Part shown: positions 24,643 to 32,970 of the stretch, piece by piece
How positions within the stretch are numbered: the stretch's first letter is position 1
Layout: each line of letters opens with the position of its first letter
Assembly (NCBI GenBank): GCA_963781555.1
Contig: CAWAGB010000008.1
Location: forward strand, 1-64,000
DNA: 64,000 bases
Direction: 5' to 3'
From: JAICQM01 sp963781555
GTDB lineage: Bacteria > Chloroflexota > Limnocylindria > QHBO01
Position numbers and translations under genes: made by a program
The notes under the pieces: generated by a model
What the model saw: only the letters and a program-made list of their open reading frames with translations
The model's database searches: none
Told to the model about the DNA's origin: nothing

Positions 24643-26151
24643 TCATTGACCTTCCGCCCTGGCGGTGACGAGGGGCACCGCCCGCGGCAGGCGGACGCGG
24701 AACGTCGAGCCGGCCCCCACGGCGCTCTGCACGACGATCTCGCCGCCATGCATCTCGGCGATCGAGCGGGCGATCGCCAGGCCCAGGCCACTCCCCGAGG
24801 CGCGCGCCTCGCCCGTGTTGGTGCCACGGTAGAAGCGGTCGAAGACGAGCGCCAGCTCGCCGGCTGGAATTCCCGGTCCGGTGTCGCGCACCTCGATCAC
24901 CGCCGCGTCACCCTCATCGCCCAGCGCCAGCGAGACCGATCCGCCGCGCGGGGTGAACTTGAGGGCATTGCCGATCAGGTTGCCCACCAGCTGCACGATG
25001 CGCTCGCGGTCGAAGGTGAGCGGCACCGCCGTCGACGGAACCTCGGAGGAGAGGCTCACGCCGCGCCGCTCGGCCTCCTCGGCATGCGCCTCCACCACGC
25101 TGCCCAACGGGTCGCGGAGGTCGGCGTTCGCCAGCTCCATCGGGAAGATGCCCGCGTCGATGCGCGACAGGTCGAGCAGGTTGGTGCTCATCCATTCGAG
25201 GCGCCGGATCTGCTCGTCTGAGCGATCCAGGAACTCGATGCGCGTGCCGTCGTCGATGTCACCGTCGCGCTGCAGCTCGGTGAAGGTGCGCAGCGCCGCG
25301 ATCGGCGTCCGCAGCTCGTGGCTCACGTCGGCGATGAAGGCGCGCAGCCGGTCACGGTCGTCGCTCAGCATGGTCAACGTCTCCTCGAGCTGGTCGGCCA
25401 TGGCGTTGAACTGGCTGCCCAGCGCGTCGACCTCGGCGATCTCGGCCGGGGGCACGCGCTCGGCGAGGTTGCCCTCCGCGATGCGGACGGATGCCTCTCG
25501 CAGCCTCGCCAGCGGCCGCGTCAGGCGGCTGGCGGCCCAGACGCCAGCCAGCAGCGCCACCGCGAAGGCCGCGATTCCCGCGGCGAGCAGCGCGAAGCCG
25601 ACCCGCTCCAGGGTGCGCACCCGCGACGTGTATGGGTCGCGGACGAGAATGGTCACCTGCGCGTTGAGCTCCGGCGCCGGCATGGCGATGCCGTTGGCCC
25701 GGTCGGTAACACTGACCACGGGCACAGCCGCGTCGGGCGCCAGCCCATCCGCCTCGAGGCCAGCGACGTTGCGCGGCTCGGCGCGCGCCATCAGCTGGTC
25801 GCCCTCCCAGACCTCGACGGTGGCCCGCACCAGGTCGTCGGCGGCGCGCTGGATGATCTCCTGGTAGACCCGCGGGCCGCGGACGTCGGGCGCCAGCAGC
25901 CCAGGGCGGGTGACGAGCACGCGCGCCACCTCGTCCTCCAGGAGGCGATAGGTGGCGTTGGCGTCGCTGCGCAGGCGCTGCGTCGCCTGCTCGCTGAAGT
26001 AGCCCGGCAGGATCTGCGAGATGGCGATCCCGGAGATGAGGAGGCCGAGCAGCGCGACCGCACTGATGGTCAGGACGAGCCGCGCATCCAGCCGGCGGAG
26101 CGGATTGACCCTACCGATGCTGCGGAGCCGATCAGTCCTCGGCGAACGCAT
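24643..26151 (-). CDS. Sensor histidine kinase (HAMP-HisKA-HATPase)
   Basis: 502 residues. Two TM helices (about 26-48 and 180-205) flank an extracytoplasmic sensor of about 130 residues. A HAMP linker follows, then HisKA with the phospho-His in FIADVSHELRTPIAAL (about residue 281) and a catalytic domain with NLIGNALKFTP (N box), DTGPGIP (G1) and GSGLGLAIARSI (G2). The start overlaps the response regulator by 20 bp, so the pair is co-translated. HtrA downstream suggests envelope-stress sensing. Confidence 0.93.
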   Translation of the reverse strand: MRSPRTDRLRSIGRVNPLRRLDARLVLTISAVALLGLLISGIAISQILPGYFSEQATQRLRSDANATYRLLEDEVARVLVTRPGLLAPDVRGPRVYQEIIQRAADDLVRATVEVWEGDQLMARAEPRNVAGLEADGLAPDAAVPVVSVTDRANGIAMPAPELNAQVTILVRDPYTSRVRTLERVGFALLAAGIAAFAVALLAGVWAASRLTRPLARLREASVRIAEGNLAERVPPAEIAEVDALGSQFNAMADQLEETLTMLSDDRDRLRAFIADVSHELRTPIAALRTFTELQRDGDIDDGTRIEFLDRSDEQIRRLEWMSTNLLDLSRIDAGIFPMELANADLRDPLGSVVEAHAEEAERRGVSLSSEVPSTAVPLTFDRERIVQLVGNLIGNALKFTPRGGSVSLALGDEGDAAVIEVRDTGPGIPAGELALVFDRFYRGTNTGEARASGSGLGLAIARSIAEMHGGEIVVQSAVGAGSTFRVRLPRAVPLVTARAEGQ

Positions 26152-26830
26152 AGCCGACCCCTCTGACCGTCCTGATGTAGCGCGGCTGGGCGGGGTCCGG
26201 CTCGATCTTGTCGCGGATATGGCTGACGTGGACGTTGATCGTCCGCTCGTCGGCCTCGAGGGCGTCGTCGTAGTCGCGAACCAGCTCCAGCAGCTGCGAG
26301 CGGGTGAAGACCCGGCCCGGGCGCGCCGCCAGGTGGCGCAGCAGGTCGAACTCGGTGGTGGTGAGGGTGATGCGCTCGCCGTCGCGCGTCACGCGGCGCC
26401 GCTCGAGATCGATCACCAGGTCGCCGCGCCGCAGCGTCCCACCGGCCTGGCCCTCGGCAAGCTCACCGTAGGCGCGCCGGAACTGCGATTTCACGCGGCT
26501 CACCAGCTCGCGGACGCTGAACGGCTTGACGACGTAGTCGTCGGCGCCGATCTCCAGGCCGACCACCTTGTCGACCTCGTCGGCCCGGGCGGTGAGGAAG
26601 ATGATCGGCGCGCGCGTCTCGCGCCGCAGGCGGCGGCAGGTCTCGTAGCCGTCGATGCCGGGGAGTCGCACGTCGAGCAGGATCACTTCCGGGGCCACCG
26701 TGGCGACGCGTTCGAGAGCCTCCTCGCCGGTCCCGACGACGGTGACTGCGTACCCTTCGCGTTCGAGGGCGACCTGCACGCCGCGCGCGACGGCTGGCTC
26801 ATCCTCCACGATCATGATCGTTCCGGCCAT
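26132..26830 (-). CDS. OmpR/PhoB-family response regulator
   Basis: 232 residues. Receiver domain with EDE pocket (MIVEDEPAVARG), phospho-Asp in EVILLDVRLPGIDG and Lys in YVVKPFSVREL, then a winged-helix output domain with RRVTRDGERITLTTTEFDLL and NVHVSHIRDKI, RTVRGVGYAF at the C-terminus. Co-operonic with the histidine kinase. I choose the ATG at 26830, 10 nt after TATCAT; the longer frame to 26890 runs through the promoter and into the MFS gene start. Confidence 0.94.
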   Translation of the reverse strand: MAGTIMIVEDEPAVARGVQVALEREGYAVTVVGTGEEALERVATVAPEVILLDVRLPGIDGYETCRRLRRETRAPIIFLTARADEVDKVVGLEIGADDYVVKPFSVRELVSRVKSQFRRAYGELAEGQAGGTLRRGDLVIDLERRRVTRDGERITLTTTEFDLLRHLAARPGRVFTRSQLLELVRDYDDALEADERTINVHVSHIRDKIEPDPAQPRYIRTVRGVGYAFAED

Positions 26831-26840
26831 ATGCGCCGCG

Positions 26841-26846
26841 ATGATA
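26841..26846 (-). promoter_or_regulatory. -10-like hexamer TATCAT, leaderless start
   Basis: Minus-strand TATCAT, 10 nt before the response regulator ATG. It decides the start at 26830. The MFS gene begins 25 bp away in the other direction. Confidence 0.5.
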
Positions 26847-26870
26847 GCAACGACACCCTCGAGGGACCGA

Positions 26871-28034
26871 GTGAGCCACCGATCCGCCACCGCTGTGACC
26901 GGCGCCGCCTACGCCGTGTTCGGCCTGCTGTACGGCGTGTGGGCGGTCCTGCTCACCGACCTTGCGCACGAGCTGGACCTGTCAGAGGGGCCGCTCGGGC
27001 TTGCGCTCACCGCCGGCTTCGTCGGCTCGCTGCCGGTCATGGTGGCGGGCGGGCACCTGTCGGATCGCTTCGGGTCGCGCACGGTGGCCATCGTCGCCGG
27101 CTGTCTGCTTGCGGTCAGCTTCGCCAGCGTGGCGATGGCCGGCTCCTTCCTGGTCCTGGTCGTGATCCTGTTCGTCTTCTTCGCCGCCAGCGGGGCGTAC
27201 GACGTGGGGATCAACGCCGCCGCCATGGAGCTCGAGCGGGCGGGTGGACGGCGGGTGATGGCCGCCTTCCACGCGGCGTTCAGCGGTGGCGGCATGGTGG
27301 GCGCGCTGTCCGCCGGCGTGCTCCTCGCGAGCGGCGCCCTCCCCTTCCGCTTCGCCTATCTCGGGGTCGGCTTCGCGCTCCTCATCGTGGTGCTGGCGTG
27401 GCAGCGGGTCGCCGCGCCCCGCCTCCCACGCAACCAACATGCCGGCATCGCGACGCCCAAGGCATCGCCGTACCGTGACGGGCTGCTGCTGCTGCTGGCG
27501 ACCATGACCGCGCTCGCCTTCTTTGCTGAGGGGGCCATGGAAACGTGGACCGGCATCTACCTCCGCGGCAGCCTCGACCTGCCGCCGCTCACCGGGGCCG
27601 TCGGGGTAGCCGTCTTCCACGCCGCGATGCTCACCGGCAGGACCCTCACCGCCGTGCTCGGGGGTCGGATCGGCAGCATCGCCGCGCTGCGCGGTGCCGG
27701 CCTGCTGGCGGCGGCGGCGATGGCGGTCGCGCTGGCAACCCAGATCCCACTCCTCGTGATCGGCGGGTTCCTGCTGGTCGGCCTGGGCCTATCGGCCATC
27801 GCGCCGCTCGCCTTCAGCCTCGCCGGGCGCGCCCGACCGGCGGACGCGGGGCGGGCGAGCAGCGTCATCACCACCCTCGGCTACGCCGGCTTCCTGTTCG
27901 GACCCGGGATCATCGGCAGCGTGGCCGAGACGGCCACGCTGCGCATCGGTCTGCTGGCGGTGGTGGTCGCGGGCCTGGTGGTGGCGCTCCTCGCAGGCCG
28001 CGTGGGGCGCGCCATCGGGAGTCGCGCTGGATAG
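26871..28034 (+). CDS. MFS transporter
   Basis: 387 residues from GTG at 26871, with GAGGGA just upstream. About twelve TM segments. The MFS loop 2-3 motif appears as GGHLSDRFGSRTVAI (about residues 57-71). The second half begins near SPYRDGLLLL and contains ETWTGIYLRG, as in the FucP/bacilysin-like MFS groups. The substrate is not predictable. It is divergent from the response regulator, from which only about 40 bp separate it. Confidence 0.85.
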   Translation: MSHRSATAVTGAAYAVFGLLYGVWAVLLTDLAHELDLSEGPLGLALTAGFVGSLPVMVAGGHLSDRFGSRTVAIVAGCLLAVSFASVAMAGSFLVLVVILFVFFAASGAYDVGINAAAMELERAGGRRVMAAFHAAFSGGGMVGALSAGVLLASGALPFRFAYLGVGFALLIVVLAWQRVAAPRLPRNQHAGIATPKASPYRDGLLLLLATMTALAFFAEGAMETWTGIYLRGSLDLPPLTGAVGVAVFHAAMLTGRTLTAVLGGRIGSIAALRGAGLLAAAAMAVALATQIPLLVIGGFLLVGLGLSAIAPLAFSLAGRARPADAGRASSVITTLGYAGFLFGPGIIGSVAETATLRIGLLAVVVAGLVVALLAGRVGRAIGSRAG

Positions 28035-28064
28035 CCCTCGCTTGTGCGGCGACCGATCCCGCGC

Positions 28065-28070
28065 TACCAT
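28065..28070 (+). promoter_or_regulatory. -10-like hexamer TACCAT of rplY
   Basis: TACCAT is 83 nt before the L25 start, giving a leader of about 75 nt. An ATG frame at 28087 in the leader ends 11 nt inside the L25 gene in another frame. Confidence 0.35.
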
Positions 28071-28153
28071 CGCGGTTCGCGCACGAATGCCTTCGAACGC
28101 CGTTCGGCCATGCCCGGACGCGCGCACGCCATCGAAAAGGATCGCCATCACCC

Positions 28154-28852
28154 ATGGATCTTGAGCTCGCTCTCGACGCCCGCCAGGCGCAGGGCAAGGC
28201 CAACAAGCGCCTCCGCCGCGAGGGGTTCGTCCCCGGCGTGGTGTTCGGCAAGGGCGAGGGCTCGACCTCCGTCCAGGTCGAGGCCAAGGAGTTCGACACC
28301 CTGTACCGCGCCGCGGGCAAGACGAGCATCGTCAAGCTGACGCTGCCCGGCGAGGGCCGCGCCAAGAGCGCCTTCATCAAGAGCGTGCAGCGCCATCCCA
28401 TCTCCGGGCAGGCGATCCACATCGACTTCTACGTGGTGAACCTCAAGCAGGAGATGGAGGTCACCGTGCCGCTCGTCTTCGTCGGCGAGGCACCGGCCGT
28501 CGAGGAGACCGGCGGCACGCTGCTCACCTCGCTCAACAGCGTCCACGTCAAGGCGCTGCCGGGTGACATCCCGCACCAGATCGACGTCAACGTCGCGACC
28601 CTCGTCAACCTCGACGTCGCGATCCACGTCCGCGACCTGTCCCTCAACCGCGACCTGATCCAGCTGCTGACCGACCCCGACGAGCTCGTCGCCAAGGTCA
28701 TGCCGCCGCGGGTCGAGGAAGAGCCGGAGACCGTCGAGGCGGTCGAGGGCGAGGAGGGAGCCGAGGGTCCCGCCGAGGGCGAGGAGGGTGCCGAGGGTGC
28801 CGAGTCGACCGAGGGTGGGTCCGCGTCGGAGGAGTCCGGCGCGGAGTCCTAG
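28154..28852 (+). CDS. rplY: Ribosomal protein L25/general stress protein Ctc
   Basis: 232 residues. The N-terminal L25 domain (about 1-90) binds 5S rRNA (RLRREGFVPGVVFGKGEGS, SVQRHPISGQAIHIDFY); a TL5/CTC C-terminal beta domain follows (about 95-185). The last 45 residues are an acidic repetitive tail built on EGEEGAEG-like units. The tail is longer than in most L25 proteins. It has a single-gene transcription unit closed by a strong terminator. Confidence 0.95.
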   Translation: MDLELALDARQAQGKANKRLRREGFVPGVVFGKGEGSTSVQVEAKEFDTLYRAAGKTSIVKLTLPGEGRAKSAFIKSVQRHPISGQAIHIDFYVVNLKQEMEVTVPLVFVGEAPAVEETGGTLLTSLNSVHVKALPGDIPHQIDVNVATLVNLDVAIHVRDLSLNRDLIQLLTDPDELVAKVMPPRVEEEPETVEAVEGEEGAEGPAEGEEGAEGAESTEGGSASEESGAES

Positions 28853-28874
28853 CCGCCGTCGCCCGTACCGATGC

Positions 28875-28912
28875 GAAGGCCGCGTCCCGGTTACCCCGGG
28901 GACGCGGCCTTC
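28875..28912. terminator. Strong hairpin terminator between convergent genes
   Basis: A 14-bp near-perfect stem, GAAGGCCGCGTCCC against GGGACGCGGCCTTC, with a loop of about 10 nt. It lies between rplY (+) and the membrane protein gene (-) and can serve both. On the + strand it is followed by CTTCGTCCGTTATT. Confidence 0.8.
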
Positions 28913-28917
28913 GTCCG

Positions 28918-29262
28918 TTATTCGTCGGGGCGGTAGCGGCGCTCGCCGCTACGGGCATCGATCCACACGCGCAGCCGCTGGCGGGTGGTCGGATCGATGA
29001 AGCGCTCCTCGGTCGGCTGGAAGCGGGGGTCGGGCGGCCCCGCATCGGCGCCCGCTCGCCCGGCGGCCTCGCCGCTCAGCTCTGCCGCCTCCGATCGGTA
29101 GCGCATGCGCTCGAAGGTGACCGCCAGCAGTCCGCCCGCCCCCAGGATGAGCAGCCAGAAGCCGGACACCATGGTCACGCCGCCTCCGACGACGGCGAAG
29201 AGGCCGGCCAGCAGGAGCAGGGCCGAGATGGCGGCGACGAGGACGCGCAGGACGTTGACCAT
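28918..29262 (-). CDS. Small membrane protein of unknown function
   Basis: 114 residues from the ATG at 29262. Two adjacent TM helices (about 5-28 and 31-50) followed by a hydrophilic C-terminal tail that ends in a compact PTEERFIDPTTRQRLRVWID segment and RRYRPDE. The arrangement suggests a cytoplasmic tail anchored to the membrane. No family recognised. It lies 17 bp downstream of ybjQ and is probably co-transcribed. Confidence 0.6.
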   Translation of the reverse strand: MVNVLRVLVAAISALLLLAGLFAVVGGGVTMVSGFWLLILGAGGLLAVTFERMRYRSEAAELSGEAAGRAGADAGPPDPRFQPTEERFIDPTTRQRLRVWIDARSGERRYRPDE

Positions 29263-29279
29263 GGTCTGGTGCTCCCGGG

Positions 29280-29624
29280 TCAGTCGAGGGGCTGCGGCGC
29301 CCCGGCATCGGGCTCGATGACGACGGCCGTGCCGTAGGCAACGATCTCGCTCATCGAGTTGTTCAGCTCCGAGCTGTCGAAGCGCATGCTGATGACTGCA
29401 TTGCCGCCCATCAGCGCCGCGTTCTTCACGAGGCGGTCGAGCGCCTGGCGGCGCGTGTCCTCCAGCAGCTCGGTGTACTCGTGGATCTCGCCGCCGATGA
29501 GCGAGCGGAGGCCCGCCGAGATGTTGCCGGCCAGGCCGCGCGAGCGGACCACGAGCCCGAAGCACTGGCCCTTGGTCTCCACCACCCGGTGCCCGGCGAC
29601 GTAGGGAGTGGTCGTGACGATCAT
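29280..29624 (-). CDS. YbjQ-family (UPF0145) protein
   Basis: 114 residues, the normal length for this pentamer-forming family of unknown biochemical role (sometimes called heavy-metal-binding). Landmarks: MIVTTTPYVAGHRV at the start, GLVVRSRG, ALMGGNAVISMRFDSSEL and AYGTAVVIEP near the end. First gene of a two-gene unit with a small membrane protein. Confidence 0.88.
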   Translation of the reverse strand: MIVTTTPYVAGHRVVETKGQCFGLVVRSRGLAGNISAGLRSLIGGEIHEYTELLEDTRRQALDRLVKNAALMGGNAVISMRFDSSELNNSMSEIVAYGTAVVIEPDAGAPQPLD

Positions 29625-29670
29625 GGATCAAGTATGCGCCTCTCCCGCGGCGCGGCACGCCCGCCGCGTT

Positions 29671-29693
29671 GCTCCCCGGACACTGTCCGGAGC
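29671..29693. repeat. Intergenic inverted repeat
   Basis: CCGGACA-C-TGTCCGG (29676-29690), extended by GCT/AGC with a two-base bulge. It lies upstream of ybjQ in a 186-bp gap between two minus-strand genes. It could be an operator or a hairpin; there is no T tract. Confidence 0.4.
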
Positions 29694-29779
29694 CTGAACC
29701 GTCGCTCGTCGGACGCTCGTTGCCACCGCGGGCAACGCACGGCGAGGAAACCGCCGAATGGGCCGGCTCAGTCACCGGA

Positions 29780-29798
29780 CGTTGCGACGCGTGCAACG
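29780..29798 (-). terminator. Weak hairpin after the permease gene
   Basis: CGTTGC/GCAACG stem of 6 bp with a 7-nt loop just downstream of the dppC-like stop. No U tract follows, so termination is tentative. Confidence 0.3.
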
Positions 29799-29810
29799 CC
29801 CGGATCGGGG

Positions 29811-30767
29811 TCAGCGCCTGCGGAGCTTGGGGTCCAGCGCGTCGCGCAGGCCGTCGCCGAGGAGGGTGAAGCCAATGAGCGTCACCGCCAGCGCCACGAG
29901 CGGCGGGATGACGAGCCACGGGAAGCGATCCATGTTGTCCGTGCCGACCTGGATGAGGCTGCCCCACGAGGCTCGGGGGACCTGCACCCCCAGCCCGAGG
30001 AACGAGAGGGTCGACTCCGCGATCACCGCCGACGGCAGGCCGAGCGATACGGCGACCACTACCGGTCCCACGGCGTTGGGGAGGATGTGGCGGAGCACGA
30101 TCCGGCTGCCCGGCACGCCCATCGCGCGGGCCGCCTCGACGTACTCGCGCTGCTTGAGGCTGAGCGCCTGGGCGCGCACGAGGCGGCACATCGTGACCCA
30201 CGCCGACGCACCAATCGCCACAAACACGATGAACAGGCCGTTGAGCCAGTGGAAGATCGGGGTCTCGACCACGGCGGAGGTGAGGAGGACGATGAACAGC
30301 AGCTCCGGGAACGCGTACATGACGTCAGTGAAGCGCATGATCAGCGACTCGGTGCGACCCCCCTTCCAGCCCGCCAGCGCGCCGAGCGGCAGGCCGATGG
30401 CCACCACCACGACCTGCGCGATGAGCGCGACGGTCATGCTCACCTGCGCACCGTCGATGGTGCGCGACAGGAGGTCGCGACCCAGGTTGTCTGTGCCGAG
30501 CAGGTGGTCCGGCAGGGTGAACGGCGGAATCGGGCGGCCGTTGGTGGCCCGGACCGCATCCAGGTCCTGGACGCGGTAGTCCCACGGCGCGATCATCGGC
30601 CCGAAGATGGCCAGCAGGGCCATGAACCCAACCAGCACCAGGCCGATGACGCCCATCGGCGAGCGGAGCAGGCGATGCCAGGCATCCGCCCAGTAGCCGC
30701 GCGACCGCGGATGGTGGAGCACCTCGTCGGCGGGTGCCTCGAGGCGCCGGGCGCGTGCGTCGCTCAT
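29811..30767 (-). CDS. ABC transporter permease, DppC/OppC type
   Basis: 318 residues. Inner-membrane permease of a peptide/nickel-type importer. A cytoplasmic N-terminus, TM1 near residues 38-60 and the OppC_N region, then the BPD_transp_1 core with five TM segments. The EAA loop, which contacts the ATPase, is EYVEAARAMGVPGSRIVLRH. It follows the DppB-type gene by 5 bp. Neither a binding protein nor ATPase genes lie next to the pair. Confidence 0.92.
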   Translation of the reverse strand: MSDARARRLEAPADEVLHHPRSRGYWADAWHRLLRSPMGVIGLVLVGFMALLAIFGPMIAPWDYRVQDLDAVRATNGRPIPPFTLPDHLLGTDNLGRDLLSRTIDGAQVSMTVALIAQVVVVAIGLPLGALAGWKGGRTESLIMRFTDVMYAFPELLFIVLLTSAVVETPIFHWLNGLFIVFVAIGASAWVTMCRLVRAQALSLKQREYVEAARAMGVPGSRIVLRHILPNAVGPVVVAVSLGLPSAVIAESTLSFLGLGVQVPRASWGSLIQVGTDNMDRFPWLVIPPLVALAVTLIGFTLLGDGLRDALDPKLRRR

Positions 30768-30772
30768 GCGTC

Positions 30773-31747
30773 CTAGATGTGCGCGTCGGCGTATTCGCCG
30801 TCGCGGATGCGGGGATCGATGATCCCGTAGGCCAGGTCCACGAGGGCGTTCATGACCACCACCGCGGTGGCGAAGATGACGGTCAGCGCCATCACCACGC
30901 TGTAGTCGCGCTGACGCAGCGCGACCCAGTACAGCGATCCCATGCCGGGGATGTCGAACACGCGCTCCACCACGATCGAGGCGGTGATCAGCACCCCGAG
31001 CAGCGGTCCGGCAATGGTGATCAGCGGCACGAGCGCGTTGCGGAACATGTGGATCCCCACGATGCGGTCCTCGCGCAGGCCCTTGCTGTGTGCGGTGCGT
31101 ACATAGTCCGCGTGGGTCACCTCGAGCATGCTCGCCTTGGTGTGCCGCGCGATCTGTGCCATGGGCAGGCCGGCGAGGGCGAGCGTCGGGAGCACCCAGT
31201 ACTCAGGCCCGCCCCAACCGGCTGCCGGAAAGGGAGCTCGCGCCAGGTCGTAGAACGGAGCGCCGAGCCACAGCTGGAGGAAGGCGCCAAGCGCGAAGGC
31301 CGGTGCCGCCATGCCGACCATGGCGATCCCGGTGGCCATCCAGTCGAGCGCCGTTCGGTGGCGCAGCGCCGCGACGATGCCCAGGGGTACCCCGAGCAGG
31401 ATCGCGAGACCCAGGGCCATGCCCCACAGCTGGAAGGACGGCCACATGACCTCGCCGATCACGTCGTTGACCGGGTTGAGTGTCGTGCTGGTGGAGATCC
31501 CGAAGTTGCCGCGCACCACGCTGCCGAGCCATGCGACGTATTGCACGGGGAGCGGCTTGTCCAGGCCGAGCTCCTCGTTGAGGCGTGCCACGACGGTGGG
31601 GTCGAGCTGGCGCCCCTCGCGGTTCCACGGGCTGCCGGGCGCGGCATGCATGACCGCGAAGGTGATGATCGAGACGGCCAGGAGGACCGGAACGATCCAC
31701 AGGATTCGTTTCACGGCGTAGCTGAGCACTGGCGACAATCCCTGCAT
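30773..31747 (-). CDS. ABC transporter permease, DppB/OppB type
   Basis: 324 residues. Begins with the N-terminal TM helix YAVKRILWIVPVLLAVSIITF; contains the DppB signature region GSPWNREGRQLDP...LGLDKPLPVQYVAWL and an EAA loop HADYVRTAHSKGLREDRIVG. The start could be 31747 or a few codons later. Partner of the DppC-like gene; substrate unknown because no solute-binding protein is adjacent. Confidence 0.92.
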   Translation of the reverse strand: MQGLSPVLSYAVKRILWIVPVLLAVSIITFAVMHAAPGSPWNREGRQLDPTVVARLNEELGLDKPLPVQYVAWLGSVVRGNFGISTSTTLNPVNDVIGEVMWPSFQLWGMALGLAILLGVPLGIVAALRHRTALDWMATGIAMVGMAAPAFALGAFLQLWLGAPFYDLARAPFPAAGWGGPEYWVLPTLALAGLPMAQIARHTKASMLEVTHADYVRTAHSKGLREDRIVGIHMFRNALVPLITIAGPLLGVLITASIVVERVFDIPGMGSLYWVALRQRDYSVVMALTVIFATAVVVMNALVDLAYGIIDPRIRDGEYADAHI

Positions 31748-31855
31748 TTCCGACGAAGTCGGCGCCCCGCGATCCGCGCGGGCACGGGCGCCGGCAGCGG
31801 CGCCGTCTCCCCTTCTCCAATCCTACCCCGCAGATACGCTGCGGGTTCAGAAATT

Positions 31856-31872
31856 CCTTAGCCGCGCTAAGG
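31856..31872 (-). terminator. Hairpin after the LCP gene
   Basis: Perfect CCTTAGC/GCTAAGG stem of 7 bp with a 3-nt loop, 23 bp after the LCP stop on the minus strand, then AATTTCT. Likely intrinsic terminator for the LCP gene; a TAGGAT -10-like hexamer for the permease genes lies about 25 bp further on. Confidence 0.5.
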
Positions 31873-31895
31873 GTGTGGTCGGCTCCGCAGCCGGA

Positions 31896-32849
31896 TCAGT
31901 CGCCGAGGTGCTCCGCCGCGAAGGCGCGGATCGCCTCGATGTCCGGGACCAGGATGTAGCCCCGACCGTCGCCGGCGTCACCTTCGAAGGTGATGAACTC
32001 CGGCGGCTGCAGGACCTGGAGGGTGCGGGACGCGCCCTCGGCACGGTGCGCCAGCTCGACCAGGGTCGGCAGCTTGTCAAGCGGCAGGTCCGTCTGCATC
32101 CCCTCGAGGGTGTCGAGGATGGCGCGCACGTCGAGGTCCGTGGCCGGATCGATCAGGCGTCGCACCACCTCGAGCACGACCTCCTGCTGGCGACCCGCGC
32201 GGCCGTAGTCGGTGTCGACGCGGGTGCGCACGTACGCGAGGGCCGTGGCCCCGTCCAGCGTCTGTGGCCCGGCCGCAAGGTCGAGGTGCACCTTCGGGTC
32301 GACCAGCGCAGTGGCGGGCTCGACGTCGACGCCACCGACCGCATCAACGAGTGCGGCGAGGTCGTCCATGTCGATGGCCACGTAGCCATCGATCTCCGTC
32401 TCGAACAGCGCCGCCATGGCGCCCACCAGGCTATCGACGCCCTGCGACTGGTAGAGGGCGTTGATCTTCGTGCGCCACGTCTCGCCATCCGCCAGCGGCA
32501 GGTCCACGGTGTCACGCGGCACGCTGATCAGGGTCACCTGTGACTGGTCGGCATTCACGCTGGCGAGCATGATCGTGTCGGTATGTACCGGGTCGCCGTT
32601 GGCCTCGCGACCCGCGTTGAGGTCCGTGCCGATGATGAGCACCGTGTAGCGAGCGCTCAGCAAGGCCTCGTCCAGCGTGGGCTCGGCGGTCGGAACGGCC
32701 GTTTCGCTCGCGGAGGGCGACGGCTCGGTTGCGGCCGGCTTCTGGTTGCCCAGGAGCACGAAGGTGATGATCCCGGCAATCGCCAGCACTGCGACGACGG
32801 CCAGGCCGATGGCGGCGCCGGGGCGCCTCGGCGGGTTCGAGACAGACAT
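31896..32849 (-). CDS. LytR-CpsA-Psr (LCP) family protein
   Basis: 317 residues. A short cytoplasmic N-terminus, one TM helix (about 13-33), a Pro/Ser/Thr linker, then the extracytoplasmic LCP domain with LLIGTD-type start (VLIIGTDLNAG), the RxD motif in ISVPRDTVDLP, KINALYQSQG and the conserved arginines in YVRTRVDTDYGRAGRQQEVV. LCP enzymes attach glycopolymers to peptidoglycan. The start is 7 nt after a TAGGGT hexamer. Confidence 0.93.
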   Translation of the reverse strand: MSVSNPPRRPGAAIGLAVVAVLAIAGIITFVLLGNQKPAATEPSPSASETAVPTAEPTLDEALLSARYTVLIIGTDLNAGREANGDPVHTDTIMLASVNADQSQVTLISVPRDTVDLPLADGETWRTKINALYQSQGVDSLVGAMAALFETEIDGYVAIDMDDLAALVDAVGGVDVEPATALVDPKVHLDLAAGPQTLDGATALAYVRTRVDTDYGRAGRQQEVVLEVVRRLIDPATDLDVRAILDTLEGMQTDLPLDKLPTLVELAHRAEGASRTLQVLQPPEFITFEGDAGDGRGYILVPDIEAIRAFAAEHLGD

Positions 32850-32970
32850 CGGTCCTACCCTAGCGGATACCCATTTCTCCCGTGCGCACCGCGCGGCCGG
32901 CGGGCTACCCTACCGTCGACGCGCCGCCACCGCCCATCCACCGCGCGCCGCACTCGGAGGACGGAGGACC

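Noticed and set aside
29671..29798. Inverted repeats in the ybjQ-permease gap as insertion-sequence ends
   Set aside because: No transposase, no flanking duplication, and the repeats are separate short hairpins.
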